Below, piece by piece: positions 7,929 through 16,392 of a stretch of DNA of 56,076 nucleotides. The DNA lies in NCBI GenBank assembly GCA_937952305.1, contig CALFZO010000174.1, positions 1 through 56,076 of the forward strand, in the 5' to 3' direction. The stretch comes from an uncultured Anaerolineales bacterium. Lineage in GTDB: Bacteria; Chloroflexota; Anaerolineae; Anaerolineales; UBA6663. The translations under genes and the position numbers were made by a program. The notes under the pieces are model-generated. The model was given only the letters and a program-made list of their open reading frames with translations. It was not told the DNA's origin and searched no databases. Position 1 is the first letter of the stretch. Every line of letters begins with the position of its first letter.

Positions 7929-10900
7929 TCAGCGCCGGATCAGCGGCAGATACACGGAAGCGGCGCTGTCGGTGACGTACAGCTCGAACACGTTGTCGGT
8001 CTCCTGGTCGGCGACGTAGAGCACCGGGGCCGCCGGCGGCCACTGCCCGACGCCTAGCACGTCTCCGCTGGGCGGCAGGAGGCCGCTCAAACGGCAGGCC
8101 GTTCCGCCCGTGGGCGCCACCCGATAGAGCTCGACGACCTCGTCAGCGGTCTGGTCGGCGGCGTAGGCCAGGGCCTGACCCGCCGAGACTGGCCAGGCCT
8201 CCAGCACGTCACCGCCGGCTGGCAGCGGTCCGTGCAGTGTCGTCACCGGGCCGCCGCTGAGCGGCACGCTGTACAGCCCGAAGACCTCGTCGGCGTCCTG
8301 GTCGGCTGAGTACACCAGGCGCTGGCTGTCGGCGGTGAGGCTGAACCCCTGCAGATCGACGGCGGCCGTGAAGGGTGGGTTGAGCTTGGTGACGGCGCCG
8401 CCGCCGGCCGGCACGCTGTAAAGCTCGAAGACGCGTTCGATGTCCTGGTCGGCGGTGTAGAGGACGTAGGCGCCGTCTGGGCTGAACCGGAACTCGTCCA
8501 CGTCGCGGTTGAAGCTCATGGGCGGGTTGAGGGTCACCACCGAGCCGCCGGCCAGCGGTACGCTGAAAAGCTCGAAGTAGCCGCCGGCTTGCCCGGAGGC
8601 GCGGTACAGCACGCGCTGGCTGTCCGCGCTGACCGTGAAGTCCGTGACCCCCTCGCCGACGACCGGGCCGCTGAGTTGGACGGCCGCTCCGCCGGCCAGC
8701 GGCACGCGGTACAGCTCCACGCGGAACCGTTCGACCTGGTCGGCCCGATACAGCGCCCAGGCGCTGTCCGGGCTGATCGCGAAGCTGTGGACCTCGCCGC
8801 CGAGGACCAGCGCGGCGTTGAGGGTCACCGCCGGGCCGCCGGCCAGCGGCACGCTGAACAGCTCGACCACGGCGGGATCAGTCTGATTGGCGAGATAGAG
8901 CACGCGCGTGCCGTCCGGGGCGATCTGGTAATCGGTCACCGCCTGTCCGGCGGCGAAGGGCGGATTGAGCTTGGTGACGGCGCCGCCGGCCGCGGGCACG
9001 CTGTAGAGCTCGAGGGCGTCATCGGTGTCCTGGCGCGCCCGGTAGACCACGCGGGTGCCGTCGGCGCTGAGCGCGAAATCCAGCACCGTGCCGGCGGCGG
9101 CCACTAGCGGGGCGTTGAGCTTGACGCTCGGGCCGCCTGTCAACGACACGCTGTACAACTCGCGGCCGTAGTACAGGCTGGGGTCGTGGACGAGGTAGAC
9201 CACGCGCTGGCTGTCCGCGGTGAGCGCGAACGTGACCACGTCGCCGGCGAGCGATGCGACATCGCTGAGCTGCACGGGCGGGCCGCCGGCCAGCGGCGCG
9301 CTCCAGAGCTCGTAGACTTCGTCCTGGGCCTGGTCGGCGACGTATACGACGGCGCTCAGGTCGGAGCTGAACGCGGGCGCGGGCTTCAGGGAGACGTCGC
9401 CGAAAGCCGGCACGCTGCCGCTCAGCTTGCGGACGGCGTGCGGCTCACAGGCCGGCAGCGGCGTTGGCGTGCCGGGCGCAGTGGGCGTCGCCGTCGGCGT
9501 CACGGTGGCGGTCCGCGTGGTTGTGGCCGAGCTGGTGGGCGAGGCGACCAGCGTGCCCGCACTGAAGCTGGTCGCGGTCGGGGTGGCCGTGCGCGTGGGT
9601 GAGACCGCGGACGTGGCGGTGGCCGTGCGCGTAGGCGTGGCCGAGATCGTCGGCGTCGGCGTGCACGGCCCGTTGTCGGCGGACGGCGTGCAGTTGCGCG
9701 TGGGCGTGGCGGTGGGGGTGCGCGTTGGCGTGGGCGTGGCCGTAGCCGTGCGCGTGGCGCTGGCGGTGGCGCTGGGCGGCGGGGCGGCCAGGGTGCGGGT
9801 CGCCGAGGCGGTGGGCGTGGCGGTGGCGGTCACTGTGGGTGTGCCCGGCGACGCAAATTCGTACGCGCCCAGGTCGCACACCGCCAGGCGGACGTAACCG
9901 CGCTGATCGGTGGTCAAGGTGAGGCCAGCCTGATCGACGCAGGCCAGGCCGGCGTCGCTGGCCGGGCTGCCGGCCAGCAGCGCCTGGGTCAAGGTGGGGC
10001 CGCCGTTGTTCTGCAGCGGGCCGAGAGCCGGGTTCAGGCCGGTGAGGGCGGCCCCGGTGGCGCCGGTCAGGCTGCAGCCGGCCGTGCTCTCGAGCAGATT
10101 GGCCGCCTGCAAGCTCAGCGGGCCGCTGCAGTCGGGGTGCTGCAGGCCGGCGCTGCCGTCCAGATTGTCGCCCAGCAGGCTGTTGGTGGCCGTGATGACG
10201 CCGGCGCTGTTCAGCCCGAGCCCGCCGCCATCGCCGGAGTTGTCGCCATCGGAGTCGGCCACGTTGCCGGCGACGGTGACGTTGAACAAGCTGGCCGCGC
10301 CGTCGCTGTACAGACCGCCGCCGTGGTGGCTGGCGCTGTTGTTGCTGACCGTGCTGTTGACCAGTGTCACGCTGGCTTCGACGGCGCTGCGCAGGCCGCC
10401 GCCGCTGGAGCCGGTGGCACTGCCGCTGGCGGTGTTGCCGTCGACCAGGCTGTCGCGCAGCAGGGCGGTGGCGCGCAGCACGTAGACGCCGCCGCCGGTG
10501 GAGGCGCTGTTGCCGGTGATACGGCTGCTGGTGGCCGTCAGCGAGCCGTCGGTATCGACGTAGACGCCGCCACCGCGGTCGGCCTGGTTATCGCGGATCC
10601 GGCTGTCCACCAGGGTGAGGGCCCCGGCTTTGACGAAGATGCCGCCGCCGTTGTCTGCCCCGGCCTCGCCGCCGAAGATCGTCAGGCCCGTCAACTGCAG
10701 GTCGGCCGTCCCGCGCATCTCAAAGACCCGGTCGAGCCCGTTGGCGTTGATGGAGGTGATGTTCTTGCCGGCGCCGCTGATGGTCAGATCAGCGGTGATG
10801 TCCAGGTCGCCGGTCAGGGCCGCGTTTTCGCCGGCGCCGGCCAGGGTCAGGGTGTAATCGCCGGCGGGCAGCACCACCGTGTCCGCGCCGCTGCCGGCCG

Positions 10901-11135
10901 GGCAGGCATCCACGGCCGCGTCCTGGTTGGCGGCCAGGATGGCTTCGCGCAGGGAGCAGTCGCCGTCGGCGTTGTTCTCGTCGGCGGTGGTGGTGACGGT
11001 GATGGTGGCGGCCTGGGCCAGCAGGGCTGGCCGGATCAGCCAGACGCCGCCGGCCAGCAGCGCTGCAGCGCAGGCCAAGCGCAGCCCCGGCGTGCAGACG
11101 GGGTGGGGGAAAATCCGATTGGCCGGGAGGCGCAT
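7929..11135 (-). CDS. Secreted CSLREA / beta-helix / propeller-repeat surface protein
   Basis: A 1,068-residue exported protein. In order: signal peptide (to about residue 42), CSLREA motif at residues 60-65 (the N-terminal domain found in secreted repeat proteins), and a parallel beta-helix region (about 75-380) with repeated GGG and N-S patterns. A choice-of-anchor-type end follows (NNGGPTLTQALLAGSPASDAG to LGAYEF), then a Thr/Pro/Ala/Ser linker of about 140 residues, then ten repeats built on ELYSVPLAGGPxxxLN, like TolB/WD40 propeller blades. The last residues are VYLPLIRR. ATG 11135 has AGGAAAGGA upstream and gives a better signal peptide than 11165. The likely role is a surface or matrix protein; the ligand is unknown. 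Confidence 0.82.
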   Translation of the reverse strand: MRLPANRIFPHPVCTPGLRLACAAALLAGGVWLIRPALLAQAATITVTTTADENNADGDCSLREAILAANQDAAVDACPAGSGADTVVLPAGDYTLTLAGAGENAALTGDLDITADLTISGAGKNITSINANGLDRVFEMRGTADLQLTGLTIFGGEAGADNGGGIFVKAGALTLVDSRIRDNQADRGGGVYVDTDGSLTATSSRITGNSASTGGGVYVLRATALLRDSLVDGNTASGSATGSSGGGLRSAVEASVTLVNSTVSNNSASHHGGGLYSDGAASLFNVTVAGNVADSDGDNSGDGGGLGLNSAGVITATNSLLGDNLDGSAGLQHPDCSGPLSLQAANLLESTAGCSLTGATGAALTGLNPALGPLQNNGGPTLTQALLAGSPASDAGLACVDQAGLTLTTDQRGYVRLAVCDLGAYEFASPGTPTVTATATPTASATRTLAAPPPSATASATRTATATPTPTRTPTATPTRNCTPSADNGPCTPTPTISATPTRTATATSAVSPTRTATPTATSFSAGTLVASPTSSATTTRTATVTPTATPTAPGTPTPLPACEPHAVRKLSGSVPAFGDVSLKPAPAFSSDLSAVVYVADQAQDEVYELWSAPLAGGPPVQLSDVASLAGDVVTFALTADSQRVVYLVHDPSLYYGRELYSVSLTGGPSVKLNAPLVAAAGTVLDFALSADGTRVVYRARQDTDDALELYSVPAAGGAVTKLNPPFAAGQAVTDYQIAPDGTRVLYLANQTDPAVVELFSVPLAGGPAVTLNAALVLGGEVHSFAISPDSAWALYRADQVERFRVELYRVPLAGGAAVQLSGPVVGEGVTDFTVSADSQRVLYRASGQAGGYFELFSVPLAGGSVVTLNPPMSFNRDVDEFRFSPDGAYVLYTADQDIERVFELYSVPAGGGAVTKLNPPFTAAVDLQGFSLTADSQRLVYSADQDADEVFGLYSVPLSGGPVTTLHGPLPAGGDVLEAWPVSAGQALAYAADQTADEVVELYRVAPTGGTACRLSGLLPPSGDVLGVGQWPPAAPVLYVADQETDNVFELYVTDSAASVYLPLIRR

Positions 11136-11234
11136 GGGCGTCGTCCTTTCCTGTGAACCGACCACAGGATAAGGACAACGCCGGCGGGGCGCATCGGGGG
11201 GCGCTGCCTATATTGGTCCGAGTGGACCCCCAGG

Positions 11235-13802
11235 TTAGCGGCCCCGGCGGGCGCGTTCGGCGGCTTCGGCCCGCGTGGTGACGTCGAGCTTGGCCAGGAT
11301 GGCGGAAACGTGGTGTTCGGCGGTTTTGGCTGAGAGGTGGAGGCGGGCCGCGATCTCGCCGTTGGAGAGGCCATCGGCCAGCAGAGTCAGCACTTCCTGC
11401 TGGCGCGCCGTGAGGCCAAAGGGGTTGGCCCGGGTGGCGGCGCGCGGGCCGCGCGGGACGGCCTGGCCGGCCGCCTGCAAGCCGCGCCGCACGGCGTCCG
11501 CGGCCGGGCGCGCGCCGAGGCGCTCGAAGATCGAGAGCGCCGTCACCTGGGCGGCGTAATCGCCGTCGGCCAGGGCGCGGGCCTGTTCGTACAGGCAGCC
11601 CAGGGTTTCCCAGGCCGCCGCCGCGCCGCGCCAATCGCCGGCCAGGTGCAGGGCGTAGGGCCGGGCCGCCCAGGCGGGCACGTCCACGCGGTCGCCGGCG
11701 CGCCACAGCCAGAAGGCGAGCTCGCCTACGTACCAGGCCTGCCGGTGCTGCTGGGCCAGGTCAAACGCGGCGCGCGCTTCTTCACGCGTGCGCTGAAGAT
11801 CGCCCGCCAGCCAGGCCGCCTCCGCCAGGGCGGCGCGCAACATCCCTTCGCGCTGGCGGAAGCCCTGCCGCAGCAGGAGCGCCAGCGACTCTTCCAGGAC
11901 CGGCAGCGGGTCGGGGTCGCCGCGCCGTGCACGCAGGCGGCCAAGCGCGATCAGGGCCGGCCCGCGGCCGGGCGAGGTGGCCGGCCGTTGCAACGACTCG
12001 GCCACGATCCCGGCGGCGGCATCCCAATGGCCCAGGTGCATCTCCAGGATCGCCTGCCAGCCCAGCATGTAGGCGCGCACCGACTCCAACTCGCGTTCGC
12101 TCGCGTAGGGCAGGCCGGTGGCGAACAACTCGGCCGCGCGCTGGAAGTCGTGGAAATCCACGTAGATCGAGGCCAGGTTGGCGTAGGTATTCCCGGCGCG
12201 GGTGGCGTGGTCGAACTGAAGCGAGAGCGCCAGGCTCTGTTCCAAAGACCTCGTCCCGCGCGCCTGGTCCAGGTACAGCCAGCACAGGCCCGCGATCTCG
12301 TACAGGCGTGGCAGTTCGTCGGCGGCGCCGAGCTGCTGCGCCAGCGCGATGGCTTGCTCGGCCGCGGCGACACCCTGGCGGTTGTCGTTGTTGCCGAGGT
12401 GCAGCCAGGCCTGCGTGTTGTAGGCCGTAATCAACTCCAAGTTGGGCGTGAGCGGCTCCAGCACCGCGAGCGCGGCCGCGTTGGCGCTTTCGGCTTCGGC
12501 ACGCTCACCGACGATCTGATGCAGCTGCGCCAGGCGGCTCAGGCTCTCGCCGTGGCGCAGCGGCTGGCCGGCCCGCTGCCACAGCCCGGCCGCCTGCCGC
12601 CGGGTGGTGATGGCCTCCGGCCGCCGGTCGGCGCGGTCACACTCCACCGAGTATTCATCCAGCAGCTGCGCCCGCTCGGTGAGGGGCAGATCGTCGGCAT
12701 AGCGCAGGGCCAGGGCGTAGAGCGCGTCGGCGGCGCGGTAGGCGTGGGCGGCCGCGGCCTGGCGGGCGGCCGCCGGCGCGTAGGCCAGGACGGCCTCGCG
12801 ATCATGCGCGGCTTCGGCATGGTGGGCCAGGCGCGCCAGATCGGCCTGGGCCGTGGGAGAGGCGCGCAGCGCGTCCAGCGCCAGGCGGTGCAAGACGAGC
12901 CGGTGCGCGGGCGAGATGGCGTCCAGGATGATCTGCCGGGCCAGTTCATGGCGGAACGTGATCAGCTCGCTCTGGGCCACCAGCACGCCGGACGCCAGGC
13001 CCTCGTCGATGGCCGCGCCCTCGGCGCCGGCCAGCTCCGCCAGGAGACGCGGCTCAATGCGCGGACCGAGGACGGCCGCGGCCTCTAGCACAGCGCGGCC
13101 GGAGGCGGACAAGCGGGCGGCGCGGGCCAAAACGGCATCGCGCACGGTCGCCGGCACCTGGGCCGAGCCGGTGGCCAGCACCTCGGTGACAAAGAAGGGA
13201 TTGCCGCCGGTCCGGCGATGCAGGGCGTCGGCGTCGACCGGGCGGTCACCGGCCAGGGCGCGCACGCCGGCCGAGGAGAGCGGCGCCAGCGTCAGCCGGG
13301 TGGCGGACGCCAGGTCGCCCAGCAGGAGGCGCAGCGGGTGCCGCGCGCTGAGCTCGTCGTCGCGGTAGGTGATGACCAGCAGAGCCGGCAGCCGCTGAAC
13401 GCGGCGGCCCAGGAACTTGAGCAGGTCGAGCGTGGCCTCATCCGCCCAATGCACGTCTTCGATGACGGCCAGGGTGGGGCGGCTCTGCAGTTCAACCTGG
13501 AACGCCGTGAACAGCTCCTGGCCGGCGGCCCGGGCCGCTACCCGGGCCGGCCACTCGCCGCCGAGCTGGGCGGCCATGTCTTGCAGCGGGCCGAGTGGGC
13601 GCGGAGTGAAGAGGGCGTCGCACGCGCCCCACAACCTCCGCACCGGCCCGCGGCTGTCGGCGGCCAGCCGCTCCACCAGCGCGGTCTTGCCGATGCCGGC
13701 CTCGCCGGCGATGAGCACCACGCGGCCGGCGCCGGCGCACGCTTGCGCCAACGCCGCCGCCAACTCGCGTAGGTTGTCTTCGCGTTCCAGGAGTTCGGGC
13801 AT
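11235..13802 (-). CDS. LuxR-family ATPase regulator (LAL type)
   Basis: An 855-residue transcription factor. It has an N-terminal AAA/NACHT-like ATPase with Walker A GEAGIGKT (33-40) and Walker B LAVIEDVHWADEA (111-123), then a long helical tetratricopeptide-like region. The C-terminal LuxR helix-turn-helix reads GLTARQQEVLTLLADGLSNGEIAARLHLSAKTAEHHVSAIL. Such LAL/MalT-type proteins bind a ligand and activate target promoters. The ATG at 13802 has AGGGGA upstream. It lies 99 bases upstream of the surface-protein gene in the same direction, so that gene is a plausible target. Confidence 0.9.
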   Translation of the reverse strand: MPELLEREDNLRELAAALAQACAGAGRVVLIAGEAGIGKTALVERLAADSRGPVRRLWGACDALFTPRPLGPLQDMAAQLGGEWPARVAARAAGQELFTAFQVELQSRPTLAVIEDVHWADEATLDLLKFLGRRVQRLPALLVITYRDDELSARHPLRLLLGDLASATRLTLAPLSSAGVRALAGDRPVDADALHRRTGGNPFFVTEVLATGSAQVPATVRDAVLARAARLSASGRAVLEAAAVLGPRIEPRLLAELAGAEGAAIDEGLASGVLVAQSELITFRHELARQIILDAISPAHRLVLHRLALDALRASPTAQADLARLAHHAEAAHDREAVLAYAPAAARQAAAAHAYRAADALYALALRYADDLPLTERAQLLDEYSVECDRADRRPEAITTRRQAAGLWQRAGQPLRHGESLSRLAQLHQIVGERAEAESANAAALAVLEPLTPNLELITAYNTQAWLHLGNNDNRQGVAAAEQAIALAQQLGAADELPRLYEIAGLCWLYLDQARGTRSLEQSLALSLQFDHATRAGNTYANLASIYVDFHDFQRAAELFATGLPYASERELESVRAYMLGWQAILEMHLGHWDAAAGIVAESLQRPATSPGRGPALIALGRLRARRGDPDPLPVLEESLALLLRQGFRQREGMLRAALAEAAWLAGDLQRTREEARAAFDLAQQHRQAWYVGELAFWLWRAGDRVDVPAWAARPYALHLAGDWRGAAAAWETLGCLYEQARALADGDYAAQVTALSIFERLGARPAADAVRRGLQAAGQAVPRGPRAATRANPFGLTARQQEVLTLLADGLSNGEIAARLHLSAKTAEHHVSAILAKLDVTTRAEAAERARRGR

Positions 13803-13898
13803 AGGATTCCCCTATGTTAGCCGGATCGTTCGGCCGTCGGCCACCGGAAAAATACGGGCGCGTCCGCCGAAATCCGCCCAAAGACTGAGACTTAACGC

Positions 13899-13928
13899 TT
13901 GACATCGCCGTTGGAAGAGTGCTACACT
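13899..13928 (+). promoter_or_regulatory. Promoter of the rsgA leader
   Basis: TTGACA (13899-13904) and TACACT (13923-13928), spacer 18 bases. It drives a leader of about 440 bases that precedes rsgA. Confidence 0.78.
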
Positions 13929-13981
13929 CTGCCGCGTATTCGAAGCAATTTTCAGCATCCTGACGAAAGGAGACGCGCCTC

Positions 13982-14059
13982 ATGGCCCGGACAACCCGTG
14001 TTTTTGTTTCGGCTGTTCTCAGCGCAGTTCTGCGTTGCCTGAGCGCGTCCGTCCGTTAG
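13982..14059 (+). CDS. 25-residue leader ORF upstream of rsgA
   Basis: A small ORF starting MARTTRVFVSAV and ending SASVR, preceded by GAAAGGAG 9 bases from the ATG. It starts about 45 bases after the likely transcription start and ends 36 bases before an intrinsic terminator. This is the layout of a leader peptide in an attenuation system. The peptide could also be an incidental ORF; the strong ribosome site is the main support. Confidence 0.5.
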   Translation: MARTTRVFVSAVLSAVLRCLSASVR

Positions 14060-14095
14060 CCCTCGTCAGCCTCTCGGCCTGACCTGCTTCTAGCG

Positions 14096-14131
14096 GCCAC
14101 GGGCGCTCTGGCAAGAGCCCGTGGCTTTTTT
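14096..14131 (+). terminator. Leader terminator / attenuator 1
   Basis: Stem GCCACGGGC..TCT / AGAGCCCGTGGC followed by six T. It lies inside the rsgA leader and not at the end of a normal gene, so it is more likely an attenuator than a simple terminator. Confidence 0.8.
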
Positions 14132-14157
14132 GCGCCTTCAACCGGTCCGGTTGAGCG

Positions 14158-14200
14158 CGGCCCCCGGCACGCAGACCTGCGCCCGGGGGCCGTTTTGTTT
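14158..14200 (+). terminator. Leader terminator / attenuator 2
   Basis: 10-bp stem CGGCCCCCGG / CCGGGGGCCG followed by TTTTGTTT. It is the second terminator in the leader, 26 bases after the first. A near-perfect short inverted repeat (TCAACCGG-T-CCGGTTGA) lies between the two. Confidence 0.78.
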
Positions 14201-14278
14201 CCCCACGCCGTGCCGGCGTCGGCGACAGACACGGCCAACTCCTTCTCCGCTCACCCAATCGCACATTGGAGGTGCCTG

Positions 14279-14416
14279 ATGCACACCCTGTCCGCCCGCC
14301 GTCTGCTCCGAGACCGCCCAGCGTGGCCGCTGTTCAACTCGCTCATTCCTGTCCGTCATCACGGTGCTGATAATCACCATGTCTTTCGAAGCCCAATCGT
14401 CTGTCGACCGGCCTAG
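14279..14416 (+). CDS. 45-residue upstream ORF overlapping the rsgA start
   Basis: A short ORF beginning MHTLSARRLLRDRPAWPL, with a strong GGAGGT site 5 bases before its ATG. It runs in a different frame from rsgA and ends 37 bases inside it. rsgA itself has no clear ribosome site, so translation of this ORF could control rsgA initiation. Coding reality is uncertain. Confidence 0.4.
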   Translation: MHTLSARRLLRDRPAWPLFNSLIPVRHHGADNHHVFRSPIVCRPA

Positions 14417-15410
14417 CCAGACCGGGACTGTTTTCAAGAAATCGCAGGGCAGCTATGTCGTGCGCCTGCCGGACGGGCGCGCGCTGCCGTGCGCCATCTC
14501 CAGTCGTCTACGCAAAGTGCTGATCTACCCCACCGCCGCCCCCACGTCGCTGCACCACCGCGTCCAGGAAGTGCGCGACATCAAGCAAGTGGACCCGGTC
14601 GCCATCGGCGACGAGGTCGTGCTGACCGAGGCCGGCGACGGCACCGGCCTGATCACCGAAGTCCAGCCGCGCCGCAACCAGCTGGCGCGCCGCGCCGCCA
14701 CGAGCCACGGCGCCGGCGGCCGCACGGCGCGCGAAGGCCTGCGCGAGCAGGTCATCGTCGCCAACGTGGACCAGATGGTGGCCGTCCTGGCGGTGGCGCA
14801 GCCGGCCCCCAAGTGGGAGCTGCTGGACCGCTACCTGGCCGCCGCCGAGCTGGCCGGCCTGCCGACCCTGATCTGCCTCACCAAAGCCGACCTGTTGAAC
14901 GAGCCGGAAGAGGCCGAAGCCCGGCTGGCCGAGATGTGGCACTACCAGCATCTGGGCTACAGCGTGGCCCTGGTGAGCGCCGAGACCGGCGCCGGCCTGC
15001 CGGATCTGCGCGCTATGCTGGCCGGCCGCGTCTCCGTCTTCGTCGGCAAGTCCGGCGTCGGCAAGACCACGCTCCTCAACGCCCTGGAGCCGGGCCTGGG
15101 CCTGCGCGTGCAGCAGGTCAACACCGCCACCGGCAAGGGCAAGCACACCACCACGCACTTGGAAATGTTCGACCTGGCCGGGGGCGCGCGCGTGGTGGAT
15201 ACGCCCGGCATGCGCGAGTTCGGCCTGGACCCGTTCGATGACGACCCGGCCTACGGTTTCGTCGAACTGCGCCCATACCTGGGGACCTGCCGCTTCGGCC
15301 TGGACTGCACCCACCGGCACGAGCCGGGCTGCGCGGTCAAGGCGGCTGTGGACGCCGGCCAGGTGGCCGAGCGCCGTTACCAGAGCTATCTGCGGCTCCA
15401 GGAGCGCTGA
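14379..15410 (+). CDS. rsgA: Ribosome small-subunit-dependent GTPase A
   Basis: A circularly permuted GTPase that releases maturation factors from the 30S subunit. An N-terminal OB fold is followed by G4-type TKADL, G1 GKSGVGKTTLLN and G3 DTPGMREFG in permuted order. The C-terminal zinc-binding region is CRFGLDCTHRHEPGC. The length is 343 residues, normal. ATG 14379 is used; an in-frame GTG at 14364 is possible. It leads a compact operon with the RIO kinase (1-base gap) and the MFS gene (GTGA overlap). Confidence 0.94.
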   Translation: MSFEAQSSVDRPSQTGTVFKKSQGSYVVRLPDGRALPCAISSRLRKVLIYPTAAPTSLHHRVQEVRDIKQVDPVAIGDEVVLTEAGDGTGLITEVQPRRNQLARRAATSHGAGGRTAREGLREQVIVANVDQMVAVLAVAQPAPKWELLDRYLAAAELAGLPTLICLTKADLLNEPEEAEARLAEMWHYQHLGYSVALVSAETGAGLPDLRAMLAGRVSVFVGKSGVGKTTLLNALEPGLGLRVQQVNTATGKGKHTTTHLEMFDLAGGARVVDTPGMREFGLDPFDDDPAYGFVELRPYLGTCRFGLDCTHRHEPGCAVKAAVDAGQVAERRYQSYLRLQER

Positions 15411-15411
15411 C

Positions 15412-16392
15412 ATGAGCACCTGGTCCCCGGATCACTTTCTGAGCGACGAGGCCGAGTTGGACGAGCGCGGGCGCCCGGCCCGGACGCGCGCCGCCAAGGC
15501 GCGCATCAACCCCAAAGATGGCCGGGCGCAGCGCCTGGGCGAAATCGTGGAATTGCACGACGGGGCCGCGCCCGGCTCGGCCGTCTTCTTCCGCCCCAGC
15601 GTGAACGCCACCAGTGAAGAGCGCGCCTACATCGAGGACAACCTGCGGCCGTTCTTCGACGCCAAGGTCATCGTCGACGTCACGCGGCGCGTGAAGGGCG
15701 GCAAGGAGGCCAACGTCTACTGCTGCGCGGCCCACCCGGCCACCGGCCTGGACCTGGTGGCCGCCAAGCTCTACCGCCCGCGCCAGTTCCGCAGCCTGAA
15801 GAATGACTCCCAATATCGCCAGGGCCGCGCCCTGCTGGATGCACACGGCAACGCCATCGATCCCCGCGACTGGCGCTTGATGAAGGCCGTCGCCGGCAAG
15901 AGCCGCAAAGGCCTGCAGACGCAGCAGACCTCGTGGCTGGAGTATGAGTACCAGATGCTGCAGCGCCTGCACGCGGCCGGCGCTGATGTGCCGCGGCCGG
16001 TGCGGCACGGCGGCCACACGCTGCTGATGGAGTACATCGGCGACGAGAGCATGCCGGCGCCGACCCTCATCGACGTGGCGCTGGGCCAGGCCGAGGCCGC
16101 GCGCCTGTTCGAGCGCCTGATCCACAACATCGGCCTGCTCCTGGCCGCCGGCTGGGTGCACGGTGATCTTTCAGCCTACAACGTGCTCTACTGGGACGGC
16201 GAGATCACGCTCATCGACTTCCCGCAGGTCGTGGACGTGCAGGCCAACCCGGACGCGCGCGCCATCTTCGGCCGGGACGTGGAGCGCGTGTGCGGCTACT
16301 TCGCGCGCTACGGGGTCCGCGGCGACGCCCGCGCCCTGGCGCGCGACTTGTGGCGGCGGCACCATACCCCGCAGCCGGAGGGGCAGCCGTGA
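15412..16392 (+). CDS. RIO1-family serine kinase/ATPase
   Basis: A 326-residue RIO1-type atypical kinase; in eukaryotes and archaea RIO kinases act in small-subunit maturation. Visible are the phosphate-binding KGGKEANV (95-102), the catalytic loop HGDLSAYN (250-257, D252) and the metal-binding IDFPQ (268-272). The ATG at 15412 lies one base after rsgA, with AGGAG inside the end of rsgA. Pairing with RsgA suggests a shared job on the 30S subunit; this is inference from neighbourhood and family. Confidence 0.9.
   Translation: MSTWSPDHFLSDEAELDERGRPARTRAAKARINPKDGRAQRLGEIVELHDGAAPGSAVFFRPSVNATSEERAYIEDNLRPFFDAKVIVDVTRRVKGGKEANVYCCAAHPATGLDLVAAKLYRPRQFRSLKNDSQYRQGRALLDAHGNAIDPRDWRLMKAVAGKSRKGLQTQQTSWLEYEYQMLQRLHAAGADVPRPVRHGGHTLLMEYIGDESMPAPTLIDVALGQAEAARLFERLIHNIGLLLAAGWVHGDLSAYNVLYWDGEITLIDFPQVVDVQANPDARAIFGRDVERVCGYFARYGVRGDARALARDLWRRHHTPQPEGQP

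Noticed and set aside
7929..9420. Possible CRISPR or DNA repeat array
   Set aside because: The periodic signal is protein-level blade repetition with diverged DNA and no constant spacer/repeat pattern.
9445..9897. Valine/glycine- or histidine-rich frames over the Thr/Pro linker
   Set aside because: They are other-frame readings of the repetitive linker of the CSLREA protein.
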